The translations under genes and the position numbers were made by a program. From positions 42,558-106,557 of the forward strand of contig LUZY01000005.1 in the NCBI GenBank assembly GCA_001603805.1: DNA of 64,000 nucleotides. The letters run 5' to 3'. The DNA comes from Deferribacterales bacterium Deferri_01. Its GTDB lineage: Bacteria; Chrysiogenota; Deferribacteres; Deferribacterales; Geovibrionaceae. Positions 19,377 through 29,577 of this stretch are shown here, one piece after another. The notes beneath the pieces were generated by a model. That model was not told where the DNA came from, did not search any database, and worked only from the letters and a program-made list of their open reading frames with translations. The stretch's first letter is position 1. Each line of letters begins with the position of its first letter.

Positions 19377-20185
19377 AGCTTGATCTTAAACTCACAAAGC
19401 AGATATTAACCACATTCGTAAAGGAAGAGACGGAAAAAATAGGGCTTAAAACAGTTGTTCTTGGTCTTTCCGGCGGAATAGATTCCGCTCTTTCGGCTGC
19501 TATCGCTGTTGAGGCTCTAGGAAAAGACAGGGTTTTTGCGGTGGGACTCCCCTATAAACTTTCCAGCAAAGAAAGCATGGCGGATGCCGAACTTGTGGCT
19601 AAGGCTTTGGGAATAAACCTCGAAATTGCAGATATCACTCCCTTTGCGGAGCCTTTTATAGAGAGTGAACCGGACATGAGTAAGCTGCGGATAGGGAACG
19701 TTCTTGCCCGTATGCGTATGGTCACTATATTTGACCGTTCCGCAAAGCATGGCGGTATTGTTCTGGGAACAAGCAATAAAACGGAACTGCTTCTGGGCTA
19801 TGGCACATGGTACGGCGATTTGGCAAGCGCCATCAACCCTATCGGCGATTTGTACAAAACGCAGGTATGGGAGCTTTCTGAATATTTGGGAATACCTGAA
19901 AAAGTTGTTAAAAAACAACCAACGGCGGATCTGTGGCCTGATCAGACAGACGAAGGGGAGCTTGGTTTCACATATAAAGATGTGGACAGACTGCTTTATG
20001 AAATGGTAGACAACAGACGCAGAAAAGCCGAACTGGTTCAGATGGGTTTTGATGAGGATTTTGTACAAAAAATATCAGAAAGAATAATGAGATATCAGTT
20101 TAAACGTAAAATTCCTGTTATTGCAAAAGTAAGCCAGCGGACAATCGGGCGTGATTTCCGCTACAGCCGTGACTGGGGCTACTGA
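19373..20185 (+). CDS. nadE: NAD+ synthetase (single-domain)
   Basis: Adenylates and amidates nicotinic acid adenine dinucleotide to NAD+. The PP-loop is LGLSGGIDSALSAAI; GTSNKTELLLGYGTWYGD and the PTADLWPDQTDEGELGF segment are typical. The 270-aa protein has only the synthetase domain, without the fused glutaminase found in about 550-650-aa forms; the preceding gene encodes a matching amidase. It is followed by an inverted copy of the three-hairpin element and then guaB. Confidence 0.96.
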   Translation: MKLDLKLTKQILTTFVKEETEKIGLKTVVLGLSGGIDSALSAAIAVEALGKDRVFAVGLPYKLSSKESMADAELVAKALGINLEIADITPFAEPFIESEPDMSKLRIGNVLARMRMVTIFDRSAKHGGIVLGTSNKTELLLGYGTWYGDLASAINPIGDLYKTQVWELSEYLGIPEKVVKKQPTADLWPDQTDEGELGFTYKDVDRLLYEMVDNRRRKAELVQMGFDEDFVQKISERIMRYQFKRKIPVIAKVSQRTIGRDFRYSRDWGY

Positions 20186-20189
20186 CTTA

Positions 20190-20263
20190 GTATAGATGCG
20201 CCAGCGTCCTGCGGTGCATCTGCAACCGCTCGCCACACACGGCGCAGTCCCTTTCGTGGGACT
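20190..20263 (-). repeat. Inverted, shortened three-hairpin element, copy E (nadE-guaB)
   Basis: Read on the minus strand: hairpin 1 is AGTCCC/GGGACT (20246-20263), then GCGCCGTG matches linker 1, GGCGAGCG matches linker 2, and a hairpin AGATGC/GCATCT (20194-20221) encloses GCAGGACGC, similar to the ACAGGATGT loop. Hairpin 2 is missing, so the linkers are nearly fused. It points away from guaB, the only copy in that orientation. Confidence 0.65.
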
Positions 20264-20335
20264 ATGGTTTTTTCTTAGTCTGTTAGGTTTGAGGAAGAAC
20301 ACGGTAACTTGATAATATTAACAAATAAAACATAA

Positions 20336-21826
<1,491 letters not shown>

Positions 21827-21833
21827 CAGCGCC

Positions 21834-21955
21834 CGCCGTGCGTAGCAAAACCACCGTTCATATTCAGGCGGTTTCTGCACCGAGCTTGCTTAAAAGGCTT
21901 GTTTTACAAGGCGCGAGCGTGTGTGTAAATCTGACAGGATGTATTTATTTGCACT
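21834..21955 (+). repeat. Three-hairpin element, copy B1 (decayed, guaB-guaA)
   Basis: Diverged and enlarged copy just after the guaB stop. CGCCGTGCGTAGC matches linker 1 and GCGCGAGCGTGTG linker 2. The part between them is longer and holds ACCACCG/CGGT- and GCTTG-type pairings. Hairpin 3 keeps the 5' arm GTAAATCTG and the loop ACAGGATGTA, but the 3' arm is TTTATTTGCAC, so pairing is imperfect. Confidence 0.65.
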
Positions 21956-21966
21956 GTTATACCGCA

Positions 21967-22061
21967 GGCTTCAATGGAAGGAAGCCCGCCGTGCGTAGCG
22001 AAGGTCTGTTTTACAGACCGCGAGCGTGTGTGTAAATCTGACAGGATGTACAGATTTACAC
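21967..22061 (+). repeat. Three-hairpin element, copy B2 (upstream of guaA)
   Basis: Complete copy. Hairpin 1 is GGCTTC/GAAGCC (21967-21986). Linker 1 is CGCCGTGCGTAGCGAA. Hairpin 2 is GGTCTGT/ACAGACC (22003-22019) with a TTT loop. Linker 2 is GCGAGCGTGT. Hairpin 3 is a perfect 11-bp stem (22030-22040 with 22051-22061) around ACAGGATGTA. It ends 18 nt before the guaA start. Confidence 0.85.
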
Positions 22062-22079
22062 TATTAAATTGGAGGTTAA

Positions 22080-23627
22080 ATGGACATTCATTCGGAGAAA
22101 GTCTTAATATTAGATTTTGGTTCACAATATACCCAGCTTATAGCACGCAGGGTTCGTGAGGCTAATGTTTACTGCGAAATTTTTCCCTGCAATGCAGATT
22201 TTGAAAAAATAAAATCCTTTGAAGCAAAAGGAATAATTCTTTCCGGCGGACCTTCCAGCGTATATGAGGAAGATGCTCCGTCTGTTGACGAACGTGTTTT
22301 TGAAATGGGTCTTCCTGTTCTCGGCATATGCTACGGCATGCAGCTTGCGGGACAGCATTTCGGAGGCATTGTCGCTCCTTCAAACCACAGGGAGTACGGC
22401 AGGGCGGTTCTTAATTATGAACCCTCATGCAGCCTTTTCAGCGGTCTCGAAGGAGACAGGCTCACTGTATGGATGAGCCACGGCGACAGACTGGAAAAAA
22501 TGCCCGAAGGATTTGAGGTAGTTGCAAAGACAGACAATGCGCCTGTTGCTGCGATGAAGCATAAAGACCGTGAAATATACGCAATACAGTTTCACCCTGA
22601 AGTTACTCATACAGAGCAGGGCAAGACTATTCTTGAAAACTTTGTTGTTAAAATTTGCGGATGCAGACAGATATGGACTGCGGACAACTTCATTCAGGCT
22701 GAAATAGCCAGAATCCGTGAGAGAGTAGGCGACAGAAAGGTTCTTTGCGGTCTCTCCGGCGGTGTTGATTCATCCGTTGTTGCTGTTCTTCTCCATGAAG
22801 CCATAGGCGATAATCTTGTATGCGTATTCGTTGATAACGGTCTTCTCCGCCTGAATGAACGTGAGCAGGTGGAAAAAACCTTCAAAGACAACTACAAAAT
22901 AAACCTTGTGGTAGCTGATGCGGAGGAGAGATTCCTCACGGCTCTTGCGGGTGTGACTGATCCTGAAAAGAAAAGAAAGACAATCGGCAACCTTTTCATA
23001 AGAATTTTTGAGGAAGAGGCAAGGAAAATAGGCGAGTTTGACTTCCTTGCGCAGGGCACTCTTTATCCTGACGTTATAGAATCAGTATCTTTTAAAGGAC
23101 CTTCTGCAACCATTAAATCACATCACAATGTGGGCGGTTTGCCGGAGGATATGAAGTTCCAGCTTGTTGAGCCACTTAGAGAGCTTTTCAAGGATGAGGT
23201 ACGTGAGGTCGGACGCAGGCTTGGTCTTCCCGAAGTAATGGTCGGACGCCATCCGTTCCCCGGTCCCGGACTGGGCGTAAGGGTTCTTGGCGAGATCACA
23301 AAGAAAAGATGTGATGTTCTCCGTCAGGCGGACGCTATTTTTATCGAAGAGCTTCATAACGCTAACCTTTATAATACAATCTGGCAGGCATTCGCCGTTC
23401 TGCTCCCCGTAAACACTGTCGGTGTTATGGGCGACGGCAGAACATATGAAAACGCCTGCGCCATCAGGGCTGTCTACAGTTCTGACGGCATGACGGCAGA
23501 CTGGGCGCACATTCCATATGATGTTCTCGGCAAAATATCAAACCGAATCATAAACGAGGTAAGGGGCATAAACAGAGTCGTGTACGACATAAGCTCCAAA
23601 CCGCCTGCAACTATAGAATGGGAGTGA
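22080..23627 (+). CDS. guaA: GMP synthase (glutamine-hydrolysing)
   Basis: Adenylates XMP and aminates it to GMP with ammonia from glutamine. The N-terminal class I amidotransferase domain has Cys84 in GICYGMQ and the His/Glu pair in [10 protein letters not shown]. The synthetase domain has the PP-loop [11 protein letters not shown] from about residue 225, and the C-terminal dimerisation domain ends in KPPATIEWE. Length 515 aa. GGAGG precedes the ATG. It forms a GMP pathway pair with guaB. Confidence 0.97.
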   Translation: MDIHSEKVLILDFGSQYTQLIARRVREANVYCEIFPCNADFEKIKSFEAKGIILSGGPSSVYEEDAPSVDERVFEMGLPVLGICYGMQLAGQHFGGIVAPSNHREYGRAVLNYEPSCSLFSGLEGDRLTVWMSHGDRLEKMPEGFEVVAKTDNAPVAAMKHKDREIYAIQFHPEVTHTEQGKTILENFVVKICGCRQIWTADNFIQAEIARIRERVGDRKVLCGLSGGVDSSVVAVLLHEAIGDNLVCVFVDNGLLRLNEREQVEKTFKDNYKINLVVADAEERFLTALAGVTDPEKKRKTIGNLFIRIFEEEARKIGEFDFLAQGTLYPDVIESVSFKGPSATIKSHHNVGGLPEDMKFQLVEPLRELFKDEVREVGRRLGLPEVMVGRHPFPGPGLGVRVLGEITKKRCDVLRQADAIFIEELHNANLYNTIWQAFAVLLPVNTVGVMGDGRTYENACAIRAVYSSDGMTADWAHIPYDVLGKISNRIINEVRGINRVVYDISSKPPATIEWE

Positions 23628-23628
23628 T

Positions 23629-24855
23629 ATGAAAACGGAGAATCTGATAGCAACACGCTATCTCCGCTCCCGCAGAAAAAACCGTATCTTTTCGTTCATC
23701 TCCACCATTTCCGTCATAGGTATAATGGTGGGGGTGGCAACCCTTATCATAGTTCTGAACGTGATGATCGGCTTCTCCGATAATCTCCAGAACAAAATTC
23801 TCGGTGCTAATGCCCATATAATCGTAAACCGTCTGGATGCTTCTCCAATCAGAGATTGGCAGCTTGTGGACGCTAAGATCCGCATTACTGATAAAGTTGC
23901 GGGTGTATCGCCTTTCATACTCAGTCAGGTGCTTGTCACCAGTCAGAATAACGTTAGCGGTGTGATTGTCAGGGGTGTTAACCCTGAGAAGGAACTGGGT
24001 GTTACTACTATAGAAAAGTTCATGAAGGATGGCGAGTTTCTAGATATAGCGATCAATGGTGAGAAGCCTAAAATCGTTCTTGGGAAGGAGCTTGCGCATT
24101 CTCTTGCGGTGAGTGTCGGTGACGATGTAGTTATGGTTTCACCCTTCGGACGTAAGGGTCCGTTCGGCATGGTTCCCAAGATGAAGCATTTTGAGGTAGC
24201 CGGATGGTTTGACATGGGGATGTATGAGTATAATTCATCCCTCGGGTATATATCCCTTGAGGCTGCACAGGAATTTTTCGGCATGGATGATGTCGTCTCC
24301 GGCTTCAGTGTAAAAGCGGATGACTTTGCCAATGCGATACCTTTGGCAAAGAAGTTAGAAGAAGAGCTGGGCTTCCCCTACTGGGCTAGGGATTGGATAA
24401 GCATGAACTCCAACCTGTTTTCAGCTCTTAAGCTTGAAAAAATTGCCATGTTTATAATACTTACGCTGATTATCATAGTTGCCTCATTCAATGTGGTTAG
24501 CATGATAACCGTGTCGGTTAAGGATAAAAAGCGTGATATAGCCATACTCCGTGCGATGGGTGCGCCTGAAAAAAGTATTTACCGCATCTTCATCCGTCAG
24601 GGGCTTGTTGTTGGGTTTGTGGGAACAGCTCTTGGTAATGTGATCGGCTATACAATCTGCTTTGTGCTGAAAAACTATAAGCTGATCAGCCTGCCGGAGG
24701 ATGTTTATTTCATGGACAGAATTCCGGTTAAGATAGAACCTTCGGTATTTATAACTGTTACTGTGTGCGCTCTTGTTATTACATATGTTGCGGGGCTTTT
24801 TCCCGCCAGACAGTCGGCTAAACTCGACCCAATAGAAGCATTGAGGCGTGATTAA
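23629..24855 (+). CDS. lolC: Lipoprotein-releasing ABC transporter permease
   Basis: Inner-membrane permease of the LolCDE-type exporter that releases outer-membrane lipoproteins to LolA. It starts with the family motif IATRYLRSRRKNRIFSFIS, has one TM helix near residues 22-48, a periplasmic MacB-like domain, and three C-terminal TM helices with VSVKDKKRDIAILRAMGA and LFPARQSAKLDPIEALR. Length 408 aa. Only one permease gene is present, so a homodimeric LolC/E-type (LolF-like) complex is likely. It directly precedes lolD with no gap. Confidence 0.92.
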   Translation: MKTENLIATRYLRSRRKNRIFSFISTISVIGIMVGVATLIIVLNVMIGFSDNLQNKILGANAHIIVNRLDASPIRDWQLVDAKIRITDKVAGVSPFILSQVLVTSQNNVSGVIVRGVNPEKELGVTTIEKFMKDGEFLDIAINGEKPKIVLGKELAHSLAVSVGDDVVMVSPFGRKGPFGMVPKMKHFEVAGWFDMGMYEYNSSLGYISLEAAQEFFGMDDVVSGFSVKADDFANAIPLAKKLEEELGFPYWARDWISMNSNLFSALKLEKIAMFIILTLIIIVASFNVVSMITVSVKDKKRDIAILRAMGAPEKSIYRIFIRQGLVVGFVGTALGNVIGYTICFVLKNYKLISLPEDVYFMDRIPVKIEPSVFITVTVCALVITYVAGLFPARQSAKLDPIEALRRD

Positions 24856-25512
24856 ATGAGTCTGCTGGAAATAGTTAATTTAAATAAAAGCTTTCTCAAA
24901 GGCGATTACAGGCTGGATGTTCTCAGCGGATTCAACATGAGTGTGGGGAAAGGTGAGATGCTTGCCATAGTCGGTCCTTCCGGTGCCGGCAAATCCACTC
25001 TGCTCCATATCATTGGCGGGCTCGACAAGCCTGATTCCGGTTCAGTGCTGTTTCAGGGTGAAGATATTCTCAAGCTGAAAGGAAAGGCACTTGATCAGTT
25101 CCGTAATCAGGATGTGGGCTTTGTGTTCCAGTTTCATTATTTATTGGAAGACTTTACCGCTCTGGAAAATGTTATGATGCCTGCTCTTATTGCAGGTGAG
25201 AATATTGATGAGGCGGTTAAACGGGCAAAAGCGCTCCTTGCCAAAGTCGGTCTGGAGGACAGAGTGACTCATTTCCCTGCTGAACTCTCCGGCGGTGAAC
25301 AGCAGAGAACAGCCATAGCAAGGGCTATGATGAACAGTCCGAAAATTATCCTCGCAGATGAGCCCACAGGCAGTCTTGATAAGAAAAACAGTGACGAGGT
25401 TCTGGATATGATACGTCTCATGCGTGACGAAGGTGTTACTGTGCTTATAGTCACCCATGAAGCCGCCATAGCGGAATCCTGCGACCGTATTATCAGAATA
25501 GAAAAGAGCTAG
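24856..25512 (+). CDS. lolD: Lipoprotein-releasing ABC transporter ATPase
   Basis: ATP-binding subunit for the adjacent permease. Walker A GPSGAGKST is at residues 40-48, the Q-loop is in FVFQFHYLLEDFTALENVMMP, the signature is LSGGEQQRTAIARA, and Walker B is IILADEPTGSLD. Length 218 aa. The stop codon is immediately followed by the truncated first unit of a three-hairpin repeat array. Confidence 0.96.
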   Translation: MSLLEIVNLNKSFLKGDYRLDVLSGFNMSVGKGEMLAIVGPSGAGKSTLLHIIGGLDKPDSGSVLFQGEDILKLKGKALDQFRNQDVGFVFQFHYLLEDFTALENVMMPALIAGENIDEAVKRAKALLAKVGLEDRVTHFPAELSGGEQQRTAIARAMMNSPKIILADEPTGSLDKKNSDEVLDMIRLMRDEGVTVLIVTHEAAIAESCDRIIRIEKS

Positions 25513-25571
25513 AGACGGTTTATCCGTCCGTGAGCGTGTATCCTAATCTGACAGGATGTGCAGGCTAGGAT
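25513..25571 (+). repeat. Three-hairpin element, copy C1 (5'-truncated)
   Basis: Starts inside hairpin 2 (GACGG/CCGTC, 25514-25528), right after the lolD stop; hairpin 1 and linker 1 are missing. Hairpin 3 is 25540-25550 with 25561-25571 around ACAGGATGTG, with one A-C mismatch. It is the first of three units with a 101-bp period. Confidence 0.8.
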
Positions 25572-25578
25572 TATCAGT

Positions 25579-25672
25579 CATTCCCATGAAGGGAATGCGC
25601 CGTGCGAAGCGAAGGACGGTTTATCCGTCCGTGAGCGTGTATCCTAATCTGACAGGATGTTCAGGCTAGGAT
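25579..25672 (+). repeat. Three-hairpin element, copy C2
   Basis: Complete unit. Hairpin 1 is CATTCCC/GGGAATG (25579-25597, loop ATGAA). Linker 1 is CGCCGTGCGAAGCGAA. Hairpin 2 is GGACGG/CCGTCC. Hairpin 3 is 25641-25651 with 25662-25672 around ACAGGATGTT, with the same single mismatch as C1. Confidence 0.85.
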
Positions 25673-25679
25673 TATCAGT

Positions 25680-25773
25680 CATTCCCATGAAGGGAATGCG
25701 CCATGCGAAGCGAAGGACGGTTTATCCGTCCGTGAGCGTGTATCCTAATCTGACAGGATGTGCAGATTAGGAT
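25680..25773 (+). repeat. Three-hairpin element, copy C3 (upstream of mtnP)
   Basis: Complete unit, 101 bp after C2. Linker 1 has one change (CGCCATGCG). Hairpin 3 is a perfect 11-bp stem (25742-25752 with 25763-25773) around ACAGGATGTG; the 3' arm CAGATTAGGAT restores the pair that is mismatched in C1 and C2. It ends 24 nt before the mtnP start. Confidence 0.85.
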
Positions 25774-25797
25774 TATTAGTTAAGAGGTGTATTGTCC

Positions 25798-26583
25798 ATG
25801 AAACTAGGTATAATCGGCGGCAGCGGACTTTATGAAATAGATGGTTTTGAATTTATAGGTGAAGAATCTGTCGAAACCGAGTGGGGCTCTCCTTCTGATG
25901 CGTACAGGCATTACAGATATAAAGGTGTGGAGTTCTATTTCCTTAACAGGCATGGACGCAGCCACGGAATCCCTCCGCACAGTGTCAACTACAGGGCAAA
26001 TATTGCCGGATTTGAAAAACTCGACATCAGCCGGATTATCTCCTTTACCGCAGTGGGCGGCATAAAGGGAGTTAAACCTGGAGATATTGTAATTTCATCC
26101 AACGCAATAGACCATACATCTGGACGTGCCCACACATTTTATGACTGCGGTCTGATCCACCATATAGATTTTACAGAACCATTCTGCCCTGAATTGCGGG
26201 AACTGCTTATAAATAGTGCGGAAAACGCCGGGGTAGGAGTCATAAAAAGCGGAGTGTATATCTGCACCAACGGTCCGAGGCTCGAAACAGCAGCGGAGAT
26301 CAAATATTTTGAGAAGATAGGCGCAGACACCGTGGGGATGACGCTGTTTCCTGAAGCACCCCTCGCCCGTGAAAAAGAGATATGCTACGCTAACGTAAGC
26401 GTTATCACGAACTATGCAGCAGGAACAAGCGACGCCAAACTGACCACTGTTGAAGTCGTGGAAACTATGAAAGCCGCTACAGAAAGGATTAAGGCTCTTG
26501 TGAGCGCTCTGCCTGATTCATATACAGTAAACAGAAACTGCTTCTGCAAAGACGCACTGGAAGGAACAAAGATCAGCAAATGA
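25798..26583 (+). CDS. mtnP: S-methyl-5'-thioadenosine phosphorylase (PNP/MTAP family)
   Basis: Phosphorolysis of methylthioadenosine (or a related purine nucleoside) to adenine and methylthioribose-1-phosphate. The phosphate-binding GIIGGSGLYEID, FLNRHGRSHGIPPH, TAVGGI, the TNGPRLETAAEI segment and the EAPLAREKEICYANVSVITNYAAG block are typical. An in-frame TTG at 25792 is possible, but the ATG at 25798 has AGAGGTG at good spacing. About 261 aa. Inosine/guanosine-specific members of this family exist, so the exact substrate is less certain. Confidence 0.9.
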   Translation: MKLGIIGGSGLYEIDGFEFIGEESVETEWGSPSDAYRHYRYKGVEFYFLNRHGRSHGIPPHSVNYRANIAGFEKLDISRIISFTAVGGIKGVKPGDIVISSNAIDHTSGRAHTFYDCGLIHHIDFTEPFCPELRELLINSAENAGVGVIKSGVYICTNGPRLETAAEIKYFEKIGADTVGMTLFPEAPLAREKEICYANVSVITNYAAGTSDAKLTTVEVVETMKAATERIKALVSALPDSYTVNRNCFCKDALEGTKISK

Positions 26584-27440
26584 AAATTTATGAGAATGTT
26601 TCACTTAAAAACTACACAAGCTACCGAACAGGTGGCACGGCAAAATTCTTTGCCGTACCCTCGACAACTGATGAATTAGTTAATTATCTTAAATGGGCGG
26701 AAAAAAACTCTATTGAACATTTTATAATGGGTGGCGGCTGTAACTTGTTGATCTCAGATCAAATTCTTGATCGTCTTGTGATAGTTCTCAGTAATCTTAA
26801 TCGGCATATTTTGAAAAAACATAAGAAAATTTATGCAGGTGCCGGAGTTCTTCTTGACTCAATGATCGTTTATACGATAAGATCTTACATGACCGGAGCT
26901 GAAAATATGAGCGGCATTCCAGGCACAGTTGGCGGTGCGCTTGCGATGAACGCAGGTGCATTCGGAACCGAAATCGGAATGTTAACTGAAGAGATTGATC
27001 TCTTGGGTCCGGACGGCTCGGTTTTCACTGTGAAGGGTGCTGACGCAGGCTTTTCATACCGCAGAACTGCGGCTGTGGGGAGCAATATAGTTCTCGGCGG
27101 CAAGTTTCTTCTCGAAGAGGGAAACAGAGCCGAAAGCGAGGCTCTCAGGAGAGATATTCTCCGCAGAAGAGCATCCAAGCAGCCCTTGGAATATCCGTCT
27201 TGCGGTTCTGTTTTCAAGCGTCCTGAAGGTCATTATGCCGGAGAACTCATTGAACGGTGCGGTTTAAAGGGAAAACGCATCGGAGGCGCAATGGTTTCCG
27301 AAAAGCACGCCAATTTTATTGTTAATATAGGCGGTGCTACTGGTTCTGATATTAAGAACCTGATTGAAGAAATTAAGTTAATTGTTTTGAAAGAAACGGG
27401 CGTGCAGCTTGAGGAAGAGGTGAAATACATCGGCTTCTGA
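26580..27440 (+). CDS. murB: UDP-N-acetylenolpyruvoylglucosamine reductase
   Basis: FAD enzyme that reduces the enolpyruvyl group to make UDP-MurNAc for peptidoglycan. It has the FAD-binding segments TGGTAKFFAVP and MGGGCNLLISD, GIPGTVGGALAMNAGAFG, SYRRT, and the catalytic Ser in CGSVFKRP, with EKHANFIVN near the end. The 286-aa length fits the short type II enzymes. It overlaps mtnP by 4 nt (ATGA). Confidence 0.96.
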   Translation: MKIYENVSLKNYTSYRTGGTAKFFAVPSTTDELVNYLKWAEKNSIEHFIMGGGCNLLISDQILDRLVIVLSNLNRHILKKHKKIYAGAGVLLDSMIVYTIRSYMTGAENMSGIPGTVGGALAMNAGAFGTEIGMLTEEIDLLGPDGSVFTVKGADAGFSYRRTAAVGSNIVLGGKFLLEEGNRAESEALRRDILRRRASKQPLEYPSCGSVFKRPEGHYAGELIERCGLKGKRIGGAMVSEKHANFIVNIGGATGSDIKNLIEEIKLIVLKETGVQLEEEVKYIGF

Positions 27441-27467
27441 CCATAAAGAGCGTCCGGGGGATTTTAG

Positions 27468-28876
27468 GTGGAAAGAAGAAACTGCGAACTCACTTTTGAT
27501 GAACGTAAGGCATTGGAAACAGAGGTGTTTTCTAAACTAAGCTGTCCCGGCTGGATAATACGCTTTTTAAGGCTGGTTATCCCTTCACTGATACTTGTTA
27601 TTTCCTGCACAACAGCCACCGCACCCATTCAGCAGACTGCTTTATCACCTCAGAAAAATCTCTTCACAGGAACAGCGTACTTACAGGAACTCAAAGCAGA
27701 GCTTCACGCTTCTGACAGCATGGCGGAGTTTGAAGCTGCAATGCCTGAAAGCGGTCTTCTGCTCAGTTCTCTCATAAGTTTTGATAAAAAAAAACATCAA
27801 GGGTAATTGCCCAGTCAGTTAAGGATTTTGCCTATGACAACGGCGTGCTTGCTGTTCTCACTGACAGTGCAATCAATATTTCCTCTTCTCAGTGTCCGTC
27901 ACTTATTTCAGATAATTTTACATCCATAAAACTCAAAGGCGGTTTCCTTCTTGCTGAAAATGAACAGGGTATAAGTATATTCAGTATTGATTCCTGCGCA
28001 GAAGTTACAGGAACAAACAATAAGCCGGGAAAGCCTGCCTTCTATCCGCCGTATTTCGCTTTTACTGACGGAAAATCTTTCAGAGTCTATCGCATAGACT
28101 CCACAGAAGAGGTAATATCCGGACAGTTGAAAGAGAATATACAGGAAGTATTTCTGGATGACGGATACGCTGCTTTTATATTGGATGAAAAGCTTGTAAC
28201 ACTGGACTTTACTCAAAGACGTTTTACCGGACTCAGCCCTCTCCCTGTGGATTTTACTTCCCCTCATATAGAAGAGGGCAGGCTGATCGGCTACGGCAGA
28301 GACCGATTTTACAGCATTAACTATCAGGATGTTAACAAGGGCGGCGCACCTGAAATTCTGGATTTTCCGTCTGATAATATGACTGACTGTGTTACTGTTT
28401 CCGGCAGTGCTGACGCCTACTGTGGAGGAAAATTCGTTAAGGCTGGAATATATGCGGGTCTGCCTTCCGAAAAGACTGCCATCGCCGATGGCTTTACGCT
28501 GCATTTCGACGATGGTGCCCTGACAGCGCTTTCAACAGAAATATCTTATACAAAGGATATATTTCTTAATTACGGCGGGACAGAATTCTGCACGGCAGGC
28601 AAAAAGGCATGCTATGTTGATTTTAACGAAAAGAAATATTGTGTTGAGGGTGATGTAACCCTTGAAATGAAGGACTTCCCTGATGCTTGTGAGCCTGCTG
28701 AACTTAAGCACGGCAGGATTACGGATGAGGAAGGAAATGTTCTGCTTAATTTTGCCGATGTCGTAAACTCGTCAGATACTCATGAAATGCTGAAACGAAT
28801 GGAAGACAACGCCGTGTACTTTTTCTTTATGCCAGCTGAAAAGGTTGAGCAGACAGACAATGAAAAGGAATACTAA
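27468..28876 (+). pseudogene. Lipoprotein gene split by a nine-A tract (frameshift or slippage)
   Basis: Two open frames join into one protein if one base is re-read. Frame 1 (27468-27806) has a hydrophobic segment ending in LVISC, a lipobox, and runs to the A9 tract at 27786-27794 before stopping after HQG. The -1 frame is open across the tract (…KKKTSRVIAQSVKDFAYDN) and continues to 28876. The joined product would be about 468 aa, a lipoprotein with a beta-rich C-terminal part and no recognised domain. A_AAA_AAA is a known -1 slippery pattern, and A9 tracts also cause polymerase slippage, so this may be programmed rather than broken. The GTG start at 27468 is uncertain; a GTG near 27520 would give a more ordinary signal length. 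Confidence 0.7.
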
Positions 28877-29577
28877 TTAACAGTAATCTTCGGATTCATA
28901 ACCTGTCCGGTTATGGTGATTCTTTTATTCATCCCTGCCACGCTTACTGTTCCCGCCAGGGCAATTACACTTCTGTTCGCATTAACCTGATTAATCCTTA
29001 TGTTGCCGTTAAGGTTGATTTTGGCAGTGCCTTCGGATGTCAGGCTGCTTACTGTAATCATCTGTTTTTCGATTGCAAGGTTCCCTGTGATATTATTAAA
29101 GGTAACAGGTCCGAAATCTGAAGGTATGGTAAGCCTTGGTGCTGCTATGGTTCCGGTTCCTTTCCAGTCTTTCATGGCGAGGTTAAGGATAACCTCTCCA
29201 CCGAGGCCGCTTTCGGCAATCTGAGGTATTTTATCAAGTTCAAGCATGGTTTTGATGCTAACTTCGCCGCCTTTATGTGAGGCTTCTCCTGTTGCTATTT
29301 CGGAGTCCAGCTTCGCTGAAATACTACGGGTGAGGACAGAAAAAGGCGAGTATCTGAGTTCAAGGCTGTCCGCTGCGAAGTCGCCAATTTTTATATCACT
29401 GAGATCTGCACCGAATGCACCTGCTTCAGTCGAACCAATTGAAAGGCTGATATGTGCTTTTGCCGCAGCTATGTTCGCATAATATTCAAGAACCTTGGCA
29501 TAGGGGAAAAAAACAATGAGGAAAACAATTGTACAGCCTAAGAATATCGCAGCGTTTATGAGAATTTTTTTAATCAT
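28873..29577 (-). CDS. gspN: Type II secretion system protein GspN
   Basis: Bitopic inner-membrane protein with one N-terminal TM helix (about residues 4-26) and a beta-rich periplasmic part with LPS-transport/AsmA-like repeats (GTGTIAAPRLTIPSDFG, ITGNLAIEKQMITVSSL). GspN is an accessory component present in some type II systems. It is last in the gspG-N operon and overlaps gspM by 4 nt. It is convergent with the split lipoprotein gene, the stops overlapping by 4 nt. Length 234 aa. Confidence 0.8.
   Translation of the reverse strand: MIKKILINAAIFLGCTIVFLIVFFPYAKVLEYYANIAAAKAHISLSIGSTEAGAFGADLSDIKIGDFAADSLELRYSPFSVLTRSISAKLDSEIATGEASHKGGEVSIKTMLELDKIPQIAESGLGGEVILNLAMKDWKGTGTIAAPRLTIPSDFGPVTFNNITGNLAIEKQMITVSSLTSEGTAKINLNGNIRINQVNANRSVIALAGTVSVAGMNKRITITGQVMNPKITVN

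Noticed and set aside
20190..20263. Rho-independent terminator after nadE
   Set aside because: The hairpins have no T tract directly after them on the plus strand and fit the inverted repeat element better.
21834..25773. Integron attC sites
   Set aside because: Folded variable stems looked similar, but the GTTRRRY/RYYYAAC core sites are missing, the genes are core housekeeping genes, and no integrase is seen.
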